A DNA stretch of 64,000 bases from NCBI GenBank assembly GCA_024642205.1, contig JAHEBQ010000025.1:1-64000 (forward strand), read 5' to 3'. Numbering within the stretch: the stretch's first letter is position 1; each line of letters starts with the position of its first letter. The DNA is from Planctomycetaceae bacterium (GTDB lineage Bacteria; Planctomycetota; Planctomycetia; Pirellulales; Pirellulaceae). The position numbers were made by a program, and so were the translations under genes. Below, in pieces: positions 7,970 to 17,976 of the stretch. Under the pieces are notes generated by a model, which was given only the letters and a program-made list of their open reading frames with translations, did no database searches and was not told the DNA's origin.

Positions 7970-10375
7970 CTAGCGCTGTTGCGAGTCATTTTGCTCGTCC
8001 GGCACGTTTTGGACGACTTCAGTCATCCCCTTTTTTTTTGTGATGCACCCGGTGATTCGCCAGCCCTCTTCATTGGATTCCATGACCCAACCCATCGGGC
8101 CAAAGTAAGGTGCAATACTCTTTTCGTAATCGGCTGGCAACTTCGAACCGTCCAGTTTCTGTTGTCGGACCAGCTCTTCCGCAACTTTCTTGCCTTCCGC
8201 CGCGGCTTTGTCCGCCGCCTGCTTGGCAAAAACCTGATTAATTACGCGTGCCAGCACGGTTTGCGATCTGCCCATTTCTCCCCTTCGAAGCATCTCGTAA
8301 TTTGCTTCAAGCGTTCGATCCATTCGGCCAAACTGCCGCCAGCAAATATCTCCTTCTTTGGTCAGCTTCTCAATCGCTTCTTTGATCTGGATATAGTCAT
8401 GGGACTCGGCAAGTTTCGACGATTTCTGTGCCAGCAACTTTTTCAGGTAGTCCTTGTCGTTGGCGACCAGCAGGTTGCCTTCGTGAACGACAAAATATCG
8501 TTTGGCAAACAATTGAAATGTCGGTTTGTCAGGTTCTTCCTCTTCCAAAACCAAATCGCCCGGGAGACTGAATTCATCTGGCTCGATATCCGACACCAAC
8601 GCTTCCGAATCGACTTCGATTGCACTGATTCCAGCCAGCGTAATAACCTGGCCACCGGTTGCCCGACGCAGACTGTCAAACACGTAATCGGGTTCACCTT
8701 TGAGTGGAATTCCGATCACGACTCGTTCACTGTTTTCATTGATGGGTCGTTCGACAGCCGACACCACAGTCAAGCGATTGTTGAGCAGACCAACCAGTTT
8801 TTCCACGTCCAGGCGCATGTCGGGGTCGACTTTAAAATCACTCAACGTCCTGTCGAAGGCACCTGGCTCATCCAGAAACGCATCATAAAGCGACCCAACA
8901 CTCCACAGGGCATCCGAAAACTCCCAATTCCCAACCAAATAAGCGGACGCTTCTTCGGGCACCCAATTGGCTGGCTCAAGCGGCAGCGAATTGCCCTGAA
9001 AATTGAACATCTTGAACACTTGTTTGTTGTTCTTGATCGGCTGGTTACGAGGTGCGAACGTAAACGTCCGATGCAGAACTTCGTGCTCGCCGGTCGCGAT
9101 CGCAACGTTGCCGCCGATACCCTTGAACGCTTCAAATCCTTGCTCCCTCAGAACTTTCGACCAATCATCGCGTGGCTGAAGATCACCGCGCTTTTCATCT
9201 TCAAGTGCCTGGGCCAGTTGAATGTAACCAAATGGATCAATGAACCAGCGAATTTGAGATGAGTGCTCGGCCAAGTCAGTCTTTTCCATAATCGTTGTGA
9301 ACGATGCCAAGGACGCAAGTGTTTCGACCTCCTGGATTTTCTCCGGGGCGTGCAATCGACGAAGCACATCTCGAAAGATCGCTTCGTTGTCAGAAATCAA
9401 CATCCAGTCATTTACGATCGCCTGAAAGTTCGACTGGCTGAAACGAACGGGCTTTTCCTGTTTTAGCGTGGCCTTGGTGACTTCAACGCCATTGATACTC
9501 TTGGGTTCAATCTTCGCCCCCCGCTTTTCCAGTTCGGCGTTGATCTTCCTCTGAAGGTCCATGGCCTCTTTCTTGGTTTTGGAGACGTCCAACAATACAA
9601 TCAATCCGTGAGATCCGCGGACCAATTGTTTGCCGTCGCCATCGGGCAACACTCCGGCAATACAAATCTCACCTGAATGAACTCCATGCAGATCATCAAT
9701 CTCAAGTCCCAAACTGACGTTATGATCATTCATCAATTGCTTGATCTGATCACGAAGGCTGTCAATGAAAGGCTTGATCGCGGGGTCTTTTGCCAGCAGC
9801 CCAAACTGCGTTGCATCGAACTGTTTTTCCAGCTGATTGGCATCTGGGACCGACAACCAGAACTTGGTCGATGCGGGCAGCAGATGTTCGCTGAGTATGG
9901 TGGCTGGAAGCTCGGGATTGACCGGTTTGACAATCGGCTTCTTGGTCGCCGGCTTGGCGGCTTGGGACTCGGTTGATTCCAGTTTGGTCGACGCGGAATC
10001 GACGTGTTCGCCTTGATCGCCCGCATCCTCCTTGATTGGATCGGGTATCGCAGTTTCTGCTTTAGCGGTTCTTGCCGGCGTTGATTCCGATGTCGCTTCT
10101 TTGGACTTGTCCGTTCCAGGTTTGTCCGTTCCAGGTTTGTCCGTTCCAGGTTTGTCCGTTCCAGGTTTGTCCGTTCCAGGTTTGTCCGATTCGGATTTGC
10201 CGGAATCGGCTTTCGGAGGAACCGGTTTGGACGACTCCTGAACCGGCACAAGTTCAGTGGCCACCGGGGTCGACGACTTGGGGGCGACGGTCTGGGCCAT
10301 GCTCATGTGAGTTTGGGCGGCTACTGAAATTCCGCAACTGAAACACAACAAGACAACAAGCAATCGTGTGACCAC
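7970..10375 (-). CDS. Large secreted protein of unknown function with PGTDK repeats
   Basis: 801 residues. Signal peptide at residues 1-20 (LLVVLLCFSCGISVAAQ), then a low-complexity Pro/Lys/Ser/Thr linker to about residue 150 with five tandem copies of DKPGT, encoded by a perfect 15-bp repeat. The rest is a globular alpha/beta protein beginning near LSEHLLPASTKFWLSVPDANQLEKQF. Similar long secreted planctomycete proteins open with 'lPa-T-x-x-x-S-V-P-d' and recall DUF3352-like proteins, but I cannot assign a named family. No enzymatic motif is visible. Probably periplasmic or surface-exposed, tethered by the linker. Monocistronic. Confidence 0.75.
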   Translation of the reverse strand: MVTRLLVVLLCFSCGISVAAQTHMSMAQTVAPKSSTPVATELVPVQESSKPVPPKADSGKSESDKPGTDKPGTDKPGTDKPGTDKPGTDKSKEATSESTPARTAKAETAIPDPIKEDAGDQGEHVDSASTKLESTESQAAKPATKKPIVKPVNPELPATILSEHLLPASTKFWLSVPDANQLEKQFDATQFGLLAKDPAIKPFIDSLRDQIKQLMNDHNVSLGLEIDDLHGVHSGEICIAGVLPDGDGKQLVRGSHGLIVLLDVSKTKKEAMDLQRKINAELEKRGAKIEPKSINGVEVTKATLKQEKPVRFSQSNFQAIVNDWMLISDNEAIFRDVLRRLHAPEKIQEVETLASLASFTTIMEKTDLAEHSSQIRWFIDPFGYIQLAQALEDEKRGDLQPRDDWSKVLREQGFEAFKGIGGNVAIATGEHEVLHRTFTFAPRNQPIKNNKQVFKMFNFQGNSLPLEPANWVPEEASAYLVGNWEFSDALWSVGSLYDAFLDEPGAFDRTLSDFKVDPDMRLDVEKLVGLLNNRLTVVSAVERPINENSERVVIGIPLKGEPDYVFDSLRRATGGQVITLAGISAIEVDSEALVSDIEPDEFSLPGDLVLEEEEPDKPTFQLFAKRYFVVHEGNLLVANDKDYLKKLLAQKSSKLAESHDYIQIKEAIEKLTKEGDICWRQFGRMDRTLEANYEMLRRGEMGRSQTVLARVINQVFAKQAADKAAAEGKKVAEELVRQQKLDGSKLPADYEKSIAPYFGPMGWVMESNEEGWRITGCITKKKGMTEVVQNVPDEQNDSQQR
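10107..10181. repeat. 15-bp tandem repeat, five perfect copies
   Basis: TTGTCCGTTCCAGGT repeated five times without mismatch at 10107-10181, followed by a diverged sixth copy. It encodes the PGTDK repeats (minus strand) in the linker of the 801-aa protein. The period is a multiple of three, so copy number can change without frameshift. Confidence 0.95.
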
Positions 10376-10997
10376 AGAACTCTCCTTAAGGCGTAGTCTC
10401 GTCAGTTCGCGATTCGTTTACTGGACTGGCGCAACGATGTAACAGAACAGTTTAACGGAACGAATCAAAGTCGAACTTGACCGAAATATTTCAGTCCAAA
10501 ATAATCGGATTCTGAATCCGAGTTCTTGGCCGCACCGAATTCTTATCGACAAAACATGGCAGGTTAAAGACACCAAAACCGTTCATTGACATAGCTTCGC
10601 AGAATTCCCTAACCGGCATAATGTTAGTCAATTGCCAGGCTATTCGTAAAGCGTTAACCAATGCAATCAAACGACAATATCCATGTTTTTCCCAAATTTG
10701 TCACGTTTAACTGCCGTTCAATGAACCGACCCGATTTGAAAATTCACGCGCACGAATGTTGGGTTGGGCTCAAACGGGGTAAAAAATTCCAGTCGTTGTC
10801 GCCTGGGATCGCAGCATTCCGTTGCCGGGAATTTATATTTGTCTTGAATTTGACGCCGATGGGCGTCGTCGAAGCGATGGAAAGCCCGTTGATCGTCACC
10901 CGTAATTCGTCTTCGGCGCTACCTTGGGCCAACGCTTTGCCGCGATAGAATGGGAACACTGAAGCCGGGTCTACGTATTCTCTAACCACTGCAAACT
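10376..10997. other. Long divergent intergenic region
   Basis: 622 bp between the start of the 801-aa secreted protein gene (-) and purB (+). The half near 10400-10700 is AT-richer. I see no convincing gene: short open frames on both strands lack start signals and family resemblance. There is a small inverted repeat around 10504-10518 (CGGATTC then GAATCCG) and a possible purB promoter near the right end. No riboswitch class was recognised. Confidence 0.5.
10924..10951 (+). promoter_or_regulatory. Candidate purB promoter
   Basis: TTGGGC (10924-10929), 16-bp spacer, TAGAAT (10946-10951), leaving a leader of about 40 nt before the purB ATG. Moderate match to sigma-70 consensus. Confidence 0.35.
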
Positions 10998-12416
10998 ATG
11001 ATTCCCAATATTCTTGCCGAGCGTTACGCGTCTTCTGAAATCAAGTCCATCTGGTCGGCCGAAGGACGAGTCGTGCTCGAACGTGAACTTTGGATCGCTG
11101 TGATGAAAGCCCAACAGCAATTGGGACTCGATATCCCCCCAGACGCCATTGCCGCGTACGAATCGGTCAAATCCCAGGTAAACCTCGATTCCATCATGAA
11201 CCGAGAACGCATTACACGGCACGACGTGAAAGCTCGCATCGAAGAATTCTGTGACCTGGCCGGTTTTCAGCATATTCATAAAGGAATGACTTCCCGCGAC
11301 CTGACCGAAAATGTGGAACAACTTCAGGTTTACCGCTCGTTGCAAATCATACGCACGCGTTCCATTGCCGCGTTGGCAAACCTCAGTCGACTGGCTCAAC
11401 AATGGCAAGACTTGTTCGTTACCGCTCGAACACACAATGTCGCCGCGCAGCCAACGACGTTCGGAAAACGACTGGCGATGTTTGGCGAAGAACTCTTGAT
11501 CGGACTCGATTCATTGGAAGCGCTCCTGGCAAGCTACCCGGTTCGCGGCCTGAAAGGAGCCGTCGGCACTCAAATGGATCAGCTGAGTCTGTTTGATGGC
11601 GATTCTCAAAAGGCCGACCAGCTCGATTGGCTCGTGGTGAAGCACCTGGGGATTCCCAACCGGTTGGACAACGTCGGACAGGTTTACCCGCGCAGCCTGG
11701 ACCTGCGAACCGTCAGTCTGCTGACCGACCTGGCCAGCGGACCGTCGTCGTTGTGCAAAACCCTCCGCTTGATGGCAGGCCACGAAACGGCCAGTGAAGG
11801 ATTCGCGCCAGGCCAAACGGGTTCCAGCGCCATGCCTCACAAAATGAACTCGCGCTCGAGTGAACGCGTCAACGGCTTGCACACGATCCTGAAGGGTTAT
11901 CTGGCGATGGCGGCCGGATTGGCTGGTGATCAGTGGAACGAGGGTGACGTTTCCTGTTCGGTGGTTCGCCGTGTCATGTTGCCCGATGCTTTTTTTGCCC
12001 TCGATGGACTGTTTGAAACATTCCTGACGATTCTCGGCCAAATGGATGTCTATCCCGCAATGATCGAGTCGGAAAACAACCATTACCTGCCGTTCCTGCT
12101 GACAACGACCATCATGATGGAAGCGGTTAAAGCAGGAGTTGGCCGCGAAACGGCACACGATGCAATCAAGCAGCATGCGGTCGCCACGGTGAATGACTTG
12201 AGGGCCGGAAAAATTACGGAAAACGACTTGATTCGACGGGTGAGCAATGACGACCGGTTATCGCTATCCGAAACACAATTGCAGGACATTCTGACGCACG
12301 GCCGCAAAAATGTTGGCGCTGCCCGGTCCCAAGTGGCCCGGTTCGTGGCGAAAGTCGCCGTGTACCAGGAAAAATTCCCGGGCGCCGCTGACTATCTGCC
12401 CGGTGGCATTTTGTAG
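10998..12416 (+). CDS. purB: Adenylosuccinate lyase
   Basis: 472 residues, close to the usual family length. It catalyses two fumarate-releasing steps of purine synthesis (SAICAR to AICAR and adenylosuccinate to AMP). The superfamily signature appears as GSSAMPHKMNSRSSERV near residues 274-290, matching the GSSxMPxKxN loop that carries the catalytic Ser; the early HDVKARIEEF and later TARTHNVAAQPTTFGKR segments are also typical (His of the active site in T-x-x-H-x-x-x-A-Q-P-T). The Met-Asn-Ser after PHK, rather than Arg-Asn-Pro, resembles the branch that includes the eukaryotic enzymes. Cytoplasmic homotetramer. It stands alone, not in a pur operon, and its stop is 1 nt from that of the convergent TPR gene. 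Confidence 0.97.
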   Translation: MIPNILAERYASSEIKSIWSAEGRVVLERELWIAVMKAQQQLGLDIPPDAIAAYESVKSQVNLDSIMNRERITRHDVKARIEEFCDLAGFQHIHKGMTSRDLTENVEQLQVYRSLQIIRTRSIAALANLSRLAQQWQDLFVTARTHNVAAQPTTFGKRLAMFGEELLIGLDSLEALLASYPVRGLKGAVGTQMDQLSLFDGDSQKADQLDWLVVKHLGIPNRLDNVGQVYPRSLDLRTVSLLTDLASGPSSLCKTLRLMAGHETASEGFAPGQTGSSAMPHKMNSRSSERVNGLHTILKGYLAMAAGLAGDQWNEGDVSCSVVRRVMLPDAFFALDGLFETFLTILGQMDVYPAMIESENNHYLPFLLTTTIMMEAVKAGVGRETAHDAIKQHAVATVNDLRAGKITENDLIRRVSNDDRLSLSETQLQDILTHGRKNVGAARSQVARFVAKVAVYQEKFPGAADYLPGGIL

Positions 12417-12417
12417 G

Positions 12418-13872
12418 TCATGAACCCAGCACTCCTTGCTCGGCATTTTTTCCAATCTGGCTACGAAAAGGTTCCTTCCGTTTGAACCTGGCCAGTTGTT
12501 CCTGGCAGACGGCCTTCCTGTTTTCCGGGGCGACGGCCAAGGCCTTTTCGGCCCATTCCACCGCGTCTTCGAATCTCCCCAACTCGGCGAAGACCGTGGC
12601 AAGAGTATCGAGTTGATACCAGTCTTTGTATTCCGAGATCTTGCAGGCTTGCTCTGACTTCTTCAGCGCCAACGCGCCATCGCGAAAGGATGCATCCGGA
12701 CAGGTCGCAAGGAACCAGGCAAAACCATTGAGGACTTCGTCGAGCTCTGGTGCAAGTCTTTCCGCTGCTTCGAAGTCGGCTTTTGCCTGTTTGAAATCCC
12801 CTTTGCCAAACCATGCGACCGCCCGGTTCGAGAGGGCAAAAGCACTCTTCGGGTCAAGGTTGACATGCTGCGTATGGTCGGCGAGGGCTTTGTCGAATTC
12901 ATTTTGCTTGACAAAACAAACACCCCGGTTTCCGTAAGCCAGCGAGAGCTTCGGCGCGTACCGAATCGCAAGTGTCAGGTCTTGAATCGCTTCATCGATT
13001 CTGTCCTGTTTGAACAGAATCCAGCCCCTCGCATTGAGCGCCATCGCATTTTTGGGCTGGATGCGGATCGCCATGTCTGCCTGGCGATATGCCTCGACAT
13101 AATCACTTTCAATCAGCGACAGATTACTCAAGCCGATGTAGGCGTCCGCAAGATTCTGATCGAGCGAAATCGCATGCTCGTAGTCTTTTCGTGCGCCTTC
13201 GATATCCCCCTGGCTCAGCCTTGCACTTCCACGGCTAACAAACCAAAGCGCATGTTGGTCGTAAAGATCAATTGCCGCGTCAAACCCCTTCAGCGCTTGC
13301 TTAAAATCATTCATCGCGTAGAAAACGAGCCCGATGTTGAAATGTGCGTTTGCCAGTTTTGGATTCAATCGAATCGACTCCTGGAAGTCTTTGGCCGCCA
13401 ACGCGTATTTCCCCTGTGACTTCCGGACCATCCCGCGATCCATCCACACCACCGCATTGTCTCGGTTGAGCGAAAGCGATTTGTTCAGGTCACCGAACGC
13501 TTTTTCAAATTGTTCAAGCTCGTAATAGATCATTCCTCGATGGGCGCAGGCAATCGAATCTTCCGGATTGTCATTGATTCGTTTCGTGAATTGCCTCAGC
13601 GCCGCCTCCAGGTTCATCACATACTGAAGCGGCAGCCAACCCGGAAGATCGTCGAGCCTGCACCATTTGCCTTGAATGTCGGATACGGTGTGGATGCCCC
13701 CTTCAAACACTTTTCCTACGACCTTCGTTTCGTACTTGGTGTCAAAGTTGGCGGTAACGACGACACGTTCACCTTTCTCTTGAGCCGACAAGGACGTGTT
13801 CACCGTGAAAACACAAACGACGGTGAAAGCAATTACCAGTCCGGCAGGAAGGAAAACAAAGGGTCTGCACAT
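12418..13872 (-). CDS. Secreted TPR-repeat protein with N-terminal SH3-like segment
   Basis: 484 residues. Signal peptide at about 1-30 (VIAFTVVCVFTVNTSLSAQ). Residues 38-85 (RVVVTANFDTKYETKVVGKVFEGG then WCRLDDLPGWLP) look like a small SH3-type beta domain. From about residue 90 to the end there are ten or so TPR units of 34 residues with the W/LG-Y-A-P pattern (for example AYGNRGVCFVKQNEFDKALAD). Such proteins are periplasmic scaffolds; there is no catalytic motif. Convergent with purB with 1 nt between stops and no visible terminator, so read-through antisense is possible. Confidence 0.85.
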   Translation of the reverse strand: MCRPFVFLPAGLVIAFTVVCVFTVNTSLSAQEKGERVVVTANFDTKYETKVVGKVFEGGIHTVSDIQGKWCRLDDLPGWLPLQYVMNLEAALRQFTKRINDNPEDSIACAHRGMIYYELEQFEKAFGDLNKSLSLNRDNAVVWMDRGMVRKSQGKYALAAKDFQESIRLNPKLANAHFNIGLVFYAMNDFKQALKGFDAAIDLYDQHALWFVSRGSARLSQGDIEGARKDYEHAISLDQNLADAYIGLSNLSLIESDYVEAYRQADMAIRIQPKNAMALNARGWILFKQDRIDEAIQDLTLAIRYAPKLSLAYGNRGVCFVKQNEFDKALADHTQHVNLDPKSAFALSNRAVAWFGKGDFKQAKADFEAAERLAPELDEVLNGFAWFLATCPDASFRDGALALKKSEQACKISEYKDWYQLDTLATVFAELGRFEDAVEWAEKALAVAPENRKAVCQEQLARFKRKEPFRSQIGKNAEQGVLGS

Positions 13873-14142
13873 TTTTTTCTGGGGTTGAAAAATCCGAAGT
13901 CAATGAAACTGGACTGCTTACCAGACTAAATCCAACCTCAATGCAATGCAAATGCCGACGTGAAAAATTAACTGCGACAGGTCGGCAGCAAGTCAGTCAT
14001 GACTGCCGTCTGGCCCCGGAACATTCAAGTCGAATCGAAACTACCGGAAATCCACCACGGTGGATAACCGCTGCCGAAAGTTGCCAGGATTTCGGAGACC
14101 AACGCTCGCTTTTCCACGGTCGCAGGGGAACGGCCGAACGGA

Positions 14143-15543
14143 CTATTTTCCGATGCAGAATCGTCCGAACACGAGGTCGAGAATATCGTCGGTATACACC
14201 GTCCCTACGACCTGTCCCAGCGCTTCCAACGCCTGTCGAATCTCTGCCGAGACGATTTCCTCTCCAAGCCGTTGCCGGGTCGCGACGAGCGCATGTTGCA
14301 CCGAATGCCTGGCTTCCCGGAGACTCTCGGCAGCCCGAACAACCGTGCTGCTCACGACGGAGTGATCCAATATCTCAGAGTCCAGAATCGAAATTGCAAT
14401 TTCCTCTCGCAACCGGTCCAAGCCGCTTGAATCGACAACGCTGGTAACCACGACCGGGCCTTCAAAGTTCAGGCTGCGGAGTTGGTTTGCAGTCATTTGT
14501 GCCGCACCCGGTTCGCGCCACAGGTCCGATTTTGTCAAGACAACGATCGTCAACGGACCCGCTTTGGCCAGCTGTTCCTGTTCCCATCGACTGGGGGATT
14601 GCGTAACGTCGATGCAAAACAACTTGACACCGGCCTGATCCTGTTGCGCGACACGGTGGTGCTGGGCTTGTTGAGTGAGTTGCTCGGCCGAATTTTCGAA
14701 CCCGGCAGTGTCGATCAATTCGATCAGGGCCGAATTGATGTTCAACCTGGCAGTCAGGAAATCGGTGGTTGTTCCGGCGACATCCGTTACGATCGCCTGA
14801 TTCGATTCGGTCAACGCGTTGAACAGGCTGCTTTTGCCCGAATTGGGTACTCCGTCAAGAACGACTTTGACGGAGTCAGCAGTCAGTTCGCGTTTTGAAA
14901 TCTGCTTCATGATCGACTCAAGCTGTTGAACGACATCTTCAAGCTGCCTGGCAAGTTCCTCGTGGCTGATAAACTCAATGTCTTCTTCGACAAAATCAAG
15001 TCCGGCCTCCAGTTCCGCCAACGTGTCCAGCAAGGAGCTGCGAATCGCACCGAGGGGACCAGCCAATCCTCCAGCCAGCTGTTGCAGCGCTGTACTTAGT
15101 TGCTGGTCGCCGGTCGAGTCAATAACCGCCAATACGGCTTCGGCCTGCGTCAAGTCGATTCGACCTGACAAAAACGCGCGTAACGTAAATTCGCCTGGCC
15201 TGGCCAACCGCGCACCTGACTCGCAAAACTCCGACAAGGCCAACTGCAACAGCGGCGCACATCCAAAGGTGTGGAATTCGGCTGTCGGCTGCCGCGTGTA
15301 ACTTTGCTGCGTCGGCCACAAAAGCAATACGCCTGGCAATTCAGTGTCGGAATCCAGCTTCAGTTGACCGTCGATCCAGGTGGCTGACCGATACGCGCAA
15401 ATCGGGCCACCGTCGTTGGGACGAAACGATCGGCTGATACAGGCAATCGTTCCCGGACCACTGATCCGAACAATGCCGCGAAACGCCGGTCCGGGCGGTG
15501 ATGCGATTGCGACGATCGTATCGTCAATGTCCAGCGTGGCCAT
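14143..15543 (-). CDS. mnmE: tRNA modification GTPase MnmE (TrmE)
   Basis: 466 residues, the usual family size. With MnmG it installs the carboxymethylaminomethyl group on U34 of tRNAs reading two-codon boxes ending in A/G. The folate-binding N-domain starts with DDTIVAIASPPG; the inserted G domain has P-loop GVPNSGKSS (231-238), a G2-type DVAGTTTDF, G3 DTAGF and G4-like TKSD; the protein ends in FCIGK, the conserved C-x-G-K tail whose Cys is important for activity. The start lies 3 nt after the yidC stop, so the two are an operon, matching the common bacterial order yidC-mnmE. Confidence 0.95.
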   Translation of the reverse strand: MATLDIDDTIVAIASPPGPAFRGIVRISGPGTIACISRSFRPNDGGPICAYRSATWIDGQLKLDSDTELPGVLLLWPTQQSYTRQPTAEFHTFGCAPLLQLALSEFCESGARLARPGEFTLRAFLSGRIDLTQAEAVLAVIDSTGDQQLSTALQQLAGGLAGPLGAIRSSLLDTLAELEAGLDFVEEDIEFISHEELARQLEDVVQQLESIMKQISKRELTADSVKVVLDGVPNSGKSSLFNALTESNQAIVTDVAGTTTDFLTARLNINSALIELIDTAGFENSAEQLTQQAQHHRVAQQDQAGVKLFCIDVTQSPSRWEQEQLAKAGPLTIVVLTKSDLWREPGAAQMTANQLRSLNFEGPVVVTSVVDSSGLDRLREEIAISILDSEILDHSVVSSTVVRAAESLREARHSVQHALVATRQRLGEEIVSAEIRQALEALGQVVGTVYTDDILDLVFGRFCIGK

Positions 15544-15546
15544 CGG

Positions 15547-17976
15547 TTACGTGCCGCGCTGCTTGAGCCGTTTTTTTCGTTCCGCATTGCGGATCCGGCG
15601 GGATTCGGCTTCCGCCTCTCGTTTCTTGTTGTCCAGAAGTTCGGCCTTTTGCAATTTCCTGGATGTCCGAGGACTGACGCCTTCCAGTGCCAGGTTATCT
15701 GTATTGAGGACAGGCTTGGGCAACATCTTTCGCTCGATAATGCCCCACAAACTGGAGGTAATGAAATAGATGCAGAGTCCCGCGGGAACCTTGAAAAACA
15801 TGACCCCCATGAAGACCATCATGAAGGTCATCATCTTGTGCATCATTTTCTGCTGATCATCCGTCGGCGGCGGCGTGAACAATTTTTGCTGGACGATGAA
15901 CAGGACCATCGTCAGAATTGGCAACAGGTTAAAGTACGGTCCAAGCCAGCCGGTTTCAGAAGCCAATGCGGAGGGCATCCAGTCCGCCCAATAATACAAT
16001 TGGTCCGGCGCAGCGAGGTTACTGCACCACTGCATGCCCGGGACCAATGGTTGACCGCGAAGCGCGATATCGACGTTAAGAGCTTTGTAGAGTCCGTAAA
16101 AAATCGGCAGCTGAAAAAACATCATGAAACAGCCGCCGAACGGATTGAACTTGTGGGTCTTGTACAATTCCCGTTGGGCCGCCGCCCGTTTTTCCATGTC
16201 GTCCTTGTACTTGTCCGCAATCTCTTTCATTTGCGGCTGCAAGTGCTGCATCATCTGGGCATTGAGTGCAGCCTTGCGCGACATCGGGATCATCAAACAA
16301 CGAACCATGACGGTCAACATGATGATGGCAAGACCGTAGCTTGTTTTGAAAGTCAGCAGGTAAAAGAAGTGCAGAATCCAGAGCAAAACGACGGAGCACC
16401 ATGCGAACCAGCCAAACGTTCTCACATCGCTCAAACCGTATTGCCGGAGAACATCCGGGTCTTTGGGACCCACAAAAACATCAAACGACTTCTTGAAACT
16501 GCCGCCGGCTTCGATAGCGGCCGGCGCGACGAGCTGAAAAGTGCAGTCCACCAGTTTTTGCAGCCGCACGTTCTTGGGGATTGCCGGTATTCTACCCTGC
16601 CGATTGTTCAAATATGCCAAGACGCTGTTGGTCTCGTATAATTCGCCCGGAAGGACCCTCGGGATCATCGAAACGTTGAAGTAGTGAGAATCGACGCCAA
16701 CAAAATTCAGTTGACGGTTCCTTTCATCCTCCTCATAGGGACTGCAAATGTAGCTATACGTGGGAACCGTTTTCTGGGCCGCTTTGACGATTTCCGGACA
16801 GCCGAAAAACACGTACGAGTTGTCGCCAGTGGAACCCACAATGTCACGCGCACCGGCAATATAACCGATTGCAGTCTGACGACCATGAATCTTGTTCGCG
16901 TACCACCACGTTTCAGCTGTCAGTCCGGTGGGGCCGTCAATCTCGTAGGCCAGTCGCTGGGCATGGTCCGACCCATTCTTGATTTCGACTTCAAAAACCA
17001 GGTGAAACGATCGGGAATTCAAATCATCGGTTGCGTCAGCTGGCACCTCGGGCAATTTGAACCGTTTGAAGACAGTTAACGGACCGGGAACATCCAGCTT
17101 TTTCAAATGAACAGGCGAGAGTTCAAACTTGAATTCAATTTCTTCCGCTGTTGCTTGACTGACTTCCCAGTCGCAATCCCGCATTTCAGAGTCCAGGTCC
17201 GGCCACGCCTTATCCAGTTCCTCCAGGGGTTTGACCAACGAGAAAACAAACGACTCAGGAAAGTCAAAATCCGGATCGACGATCCCCGGCTCAGGTCGAA
17301 TCACCTGAATCGGTTTCTGGGTCAAACCAATTGAGAAGGTTTCTGGTTGGCCGTTGCGAACGACAACCAGTTCGACATCGGTATTCGGCTTCGTTTTCTT
17401 TTCGAGATACGTTTCGAAGTCGATCGCGGAGGTAATTGGTTCGCCATTGATTGACTTGATGACATCGCCAACTTGAACTCCTGCCATTTCGGCGGGAGTC
17501 CCTTTGCCTACGGACCGAATCTTGATTCCGTCTTCAGTATTGACAACGTCCAGGCAACCGAGATAGCCGCCTTCCCAGACAAGATCGCGGTATTTATAGC
17601 GACCTTTGGAGTCACGGAAGTTCAGTTCGATTCGGGCTATGGTCGCGCCTCGTTTGTTGGCGGTGACAAGGTACCGATCCGATCCATCTGGCGCGAGTGA
17701 ACCGAAAGTCACGAACTCATCTTCCGCCGAACGTTTTGGCTCGTCGGCAGTTTCAAGCTCCTGATCAACTTGAATTTTTTCCGGATCAGGTTTCTCCGGC
17801 TGATCCAGCAAACCATTTGCCGGTTCAGCCTGCGCCACGACGGCAGCCGGGCCTTGCTCGACTTCGGCCCCGGGGTCAGGCGGATTCCCGGGGGCGAGGT
17901 ACTTCTGAAGCAGAATCGCCGACATCATGAACATTGATGACAACAAAACAAAAGTTAAGGCGCGTCCGCTGTTCAC
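15547..17976 (-). CDS. yidC: Membrane protein insertase YidC with periplasmic PDZ domain
   Basis: 809 residues, far longer than E. coli YidC (548). It inserts and folds inner-membrane proteins with or without SecYEG. An N-terminal membrane segment (5-24) is followed by a Pro/Glu-rich linker, then at about 140-220 a PDZ-like domain (GYLGCLDVVNTEDGIKI, then GTPAEMAGVQVGDVIKSING), and the beta-sandwich P1 domain. The C-terminal Oxa1/YidC core begins near residue 530 (LLWILHFFYLLT), includes the conserved Arg in VRCLMIPMSRKA and the cytosolic helical hairpin with KYKDDMEKRAAAQRELY, and ends in a basic tail that could meet the ribosome. Operon with mnmE. rnpA and rpmH are not upstream here. Confidence 0.95.
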   Translation of the reverse strand: MNSGRALTFVLLSSMFMMSAILLQKYLAPGNPPDPGAEVEQGPAAVVAQAEPANGLLDQPEKPDPEKIQVDQELETADEPKRSAEDEFVTFGSLAPDGSDRYLVTANKRGATIARIELNFRDSKGRYKYRDLVWEGGYLGCLDVVNTEDGIKIRSVGKGTPAEMAGVQVGDVIKSINGEPITSAIDFETYLEKKTKPNTDVELVVVRNGQPETFSIGLTQKPIQVIRPEPGIVDPDFDFPESFVFSLVKPLEELDKAWPDLDSEMRDCDWEVSQATAEEIEFKFELSPVHLKKLDVPGPLTVFKRFKLPEVPADATDDLNSRSFHLVFEVEIKNGSDHAQRLAYEIDGPTGLTAETWWYANKIHGRQTAIGYIAGARDIVGSTGDNSYVFFGCPEIVKAAQKTVPTYSYICSPYEEDERNRQLNFVGVDSHYFNVSMIPRVLPGELYETNSVLAYLNNRQGRIPAIPKNVRLQKLVDCTFQLVAPAAIEAGGSFKKSFDVFVGPKDPDVLRQYGLSDVRTFGWFAWCSVVLLWILHFFYLLTFKTSYGLAIIMLTVMVRCLMIPMSRKAALNAQMMQHLQPQMKEIADKYKDDMEKRAAAQRELYKTHKFNPFGGCFMMFFQLPIFYGLYKALNVDIALRGQPLVPGMQWCSNLAAPDQLYYWADWMPSALASETGWLGPYFNLLPILTMVLFIVQQKLFTPPPTDDQQKMMHKMMTFMMVFMGVMFFKVPAGLCIYFITSSLWGIIERKMLPKPVLNTDNLALEGVSPRTSRKLQKAELLDNKKREAEAESRRIRNAERKKRLKQRGT

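Noticed and set aside
7961-9262. 433-codon plus-strand open frame
   Set aside because: It is antisense to the 801-aa secreted protein, has no family resemblance, and its composition (many Phe, Arg, Gln, Cys) is typical of a shadow frame.
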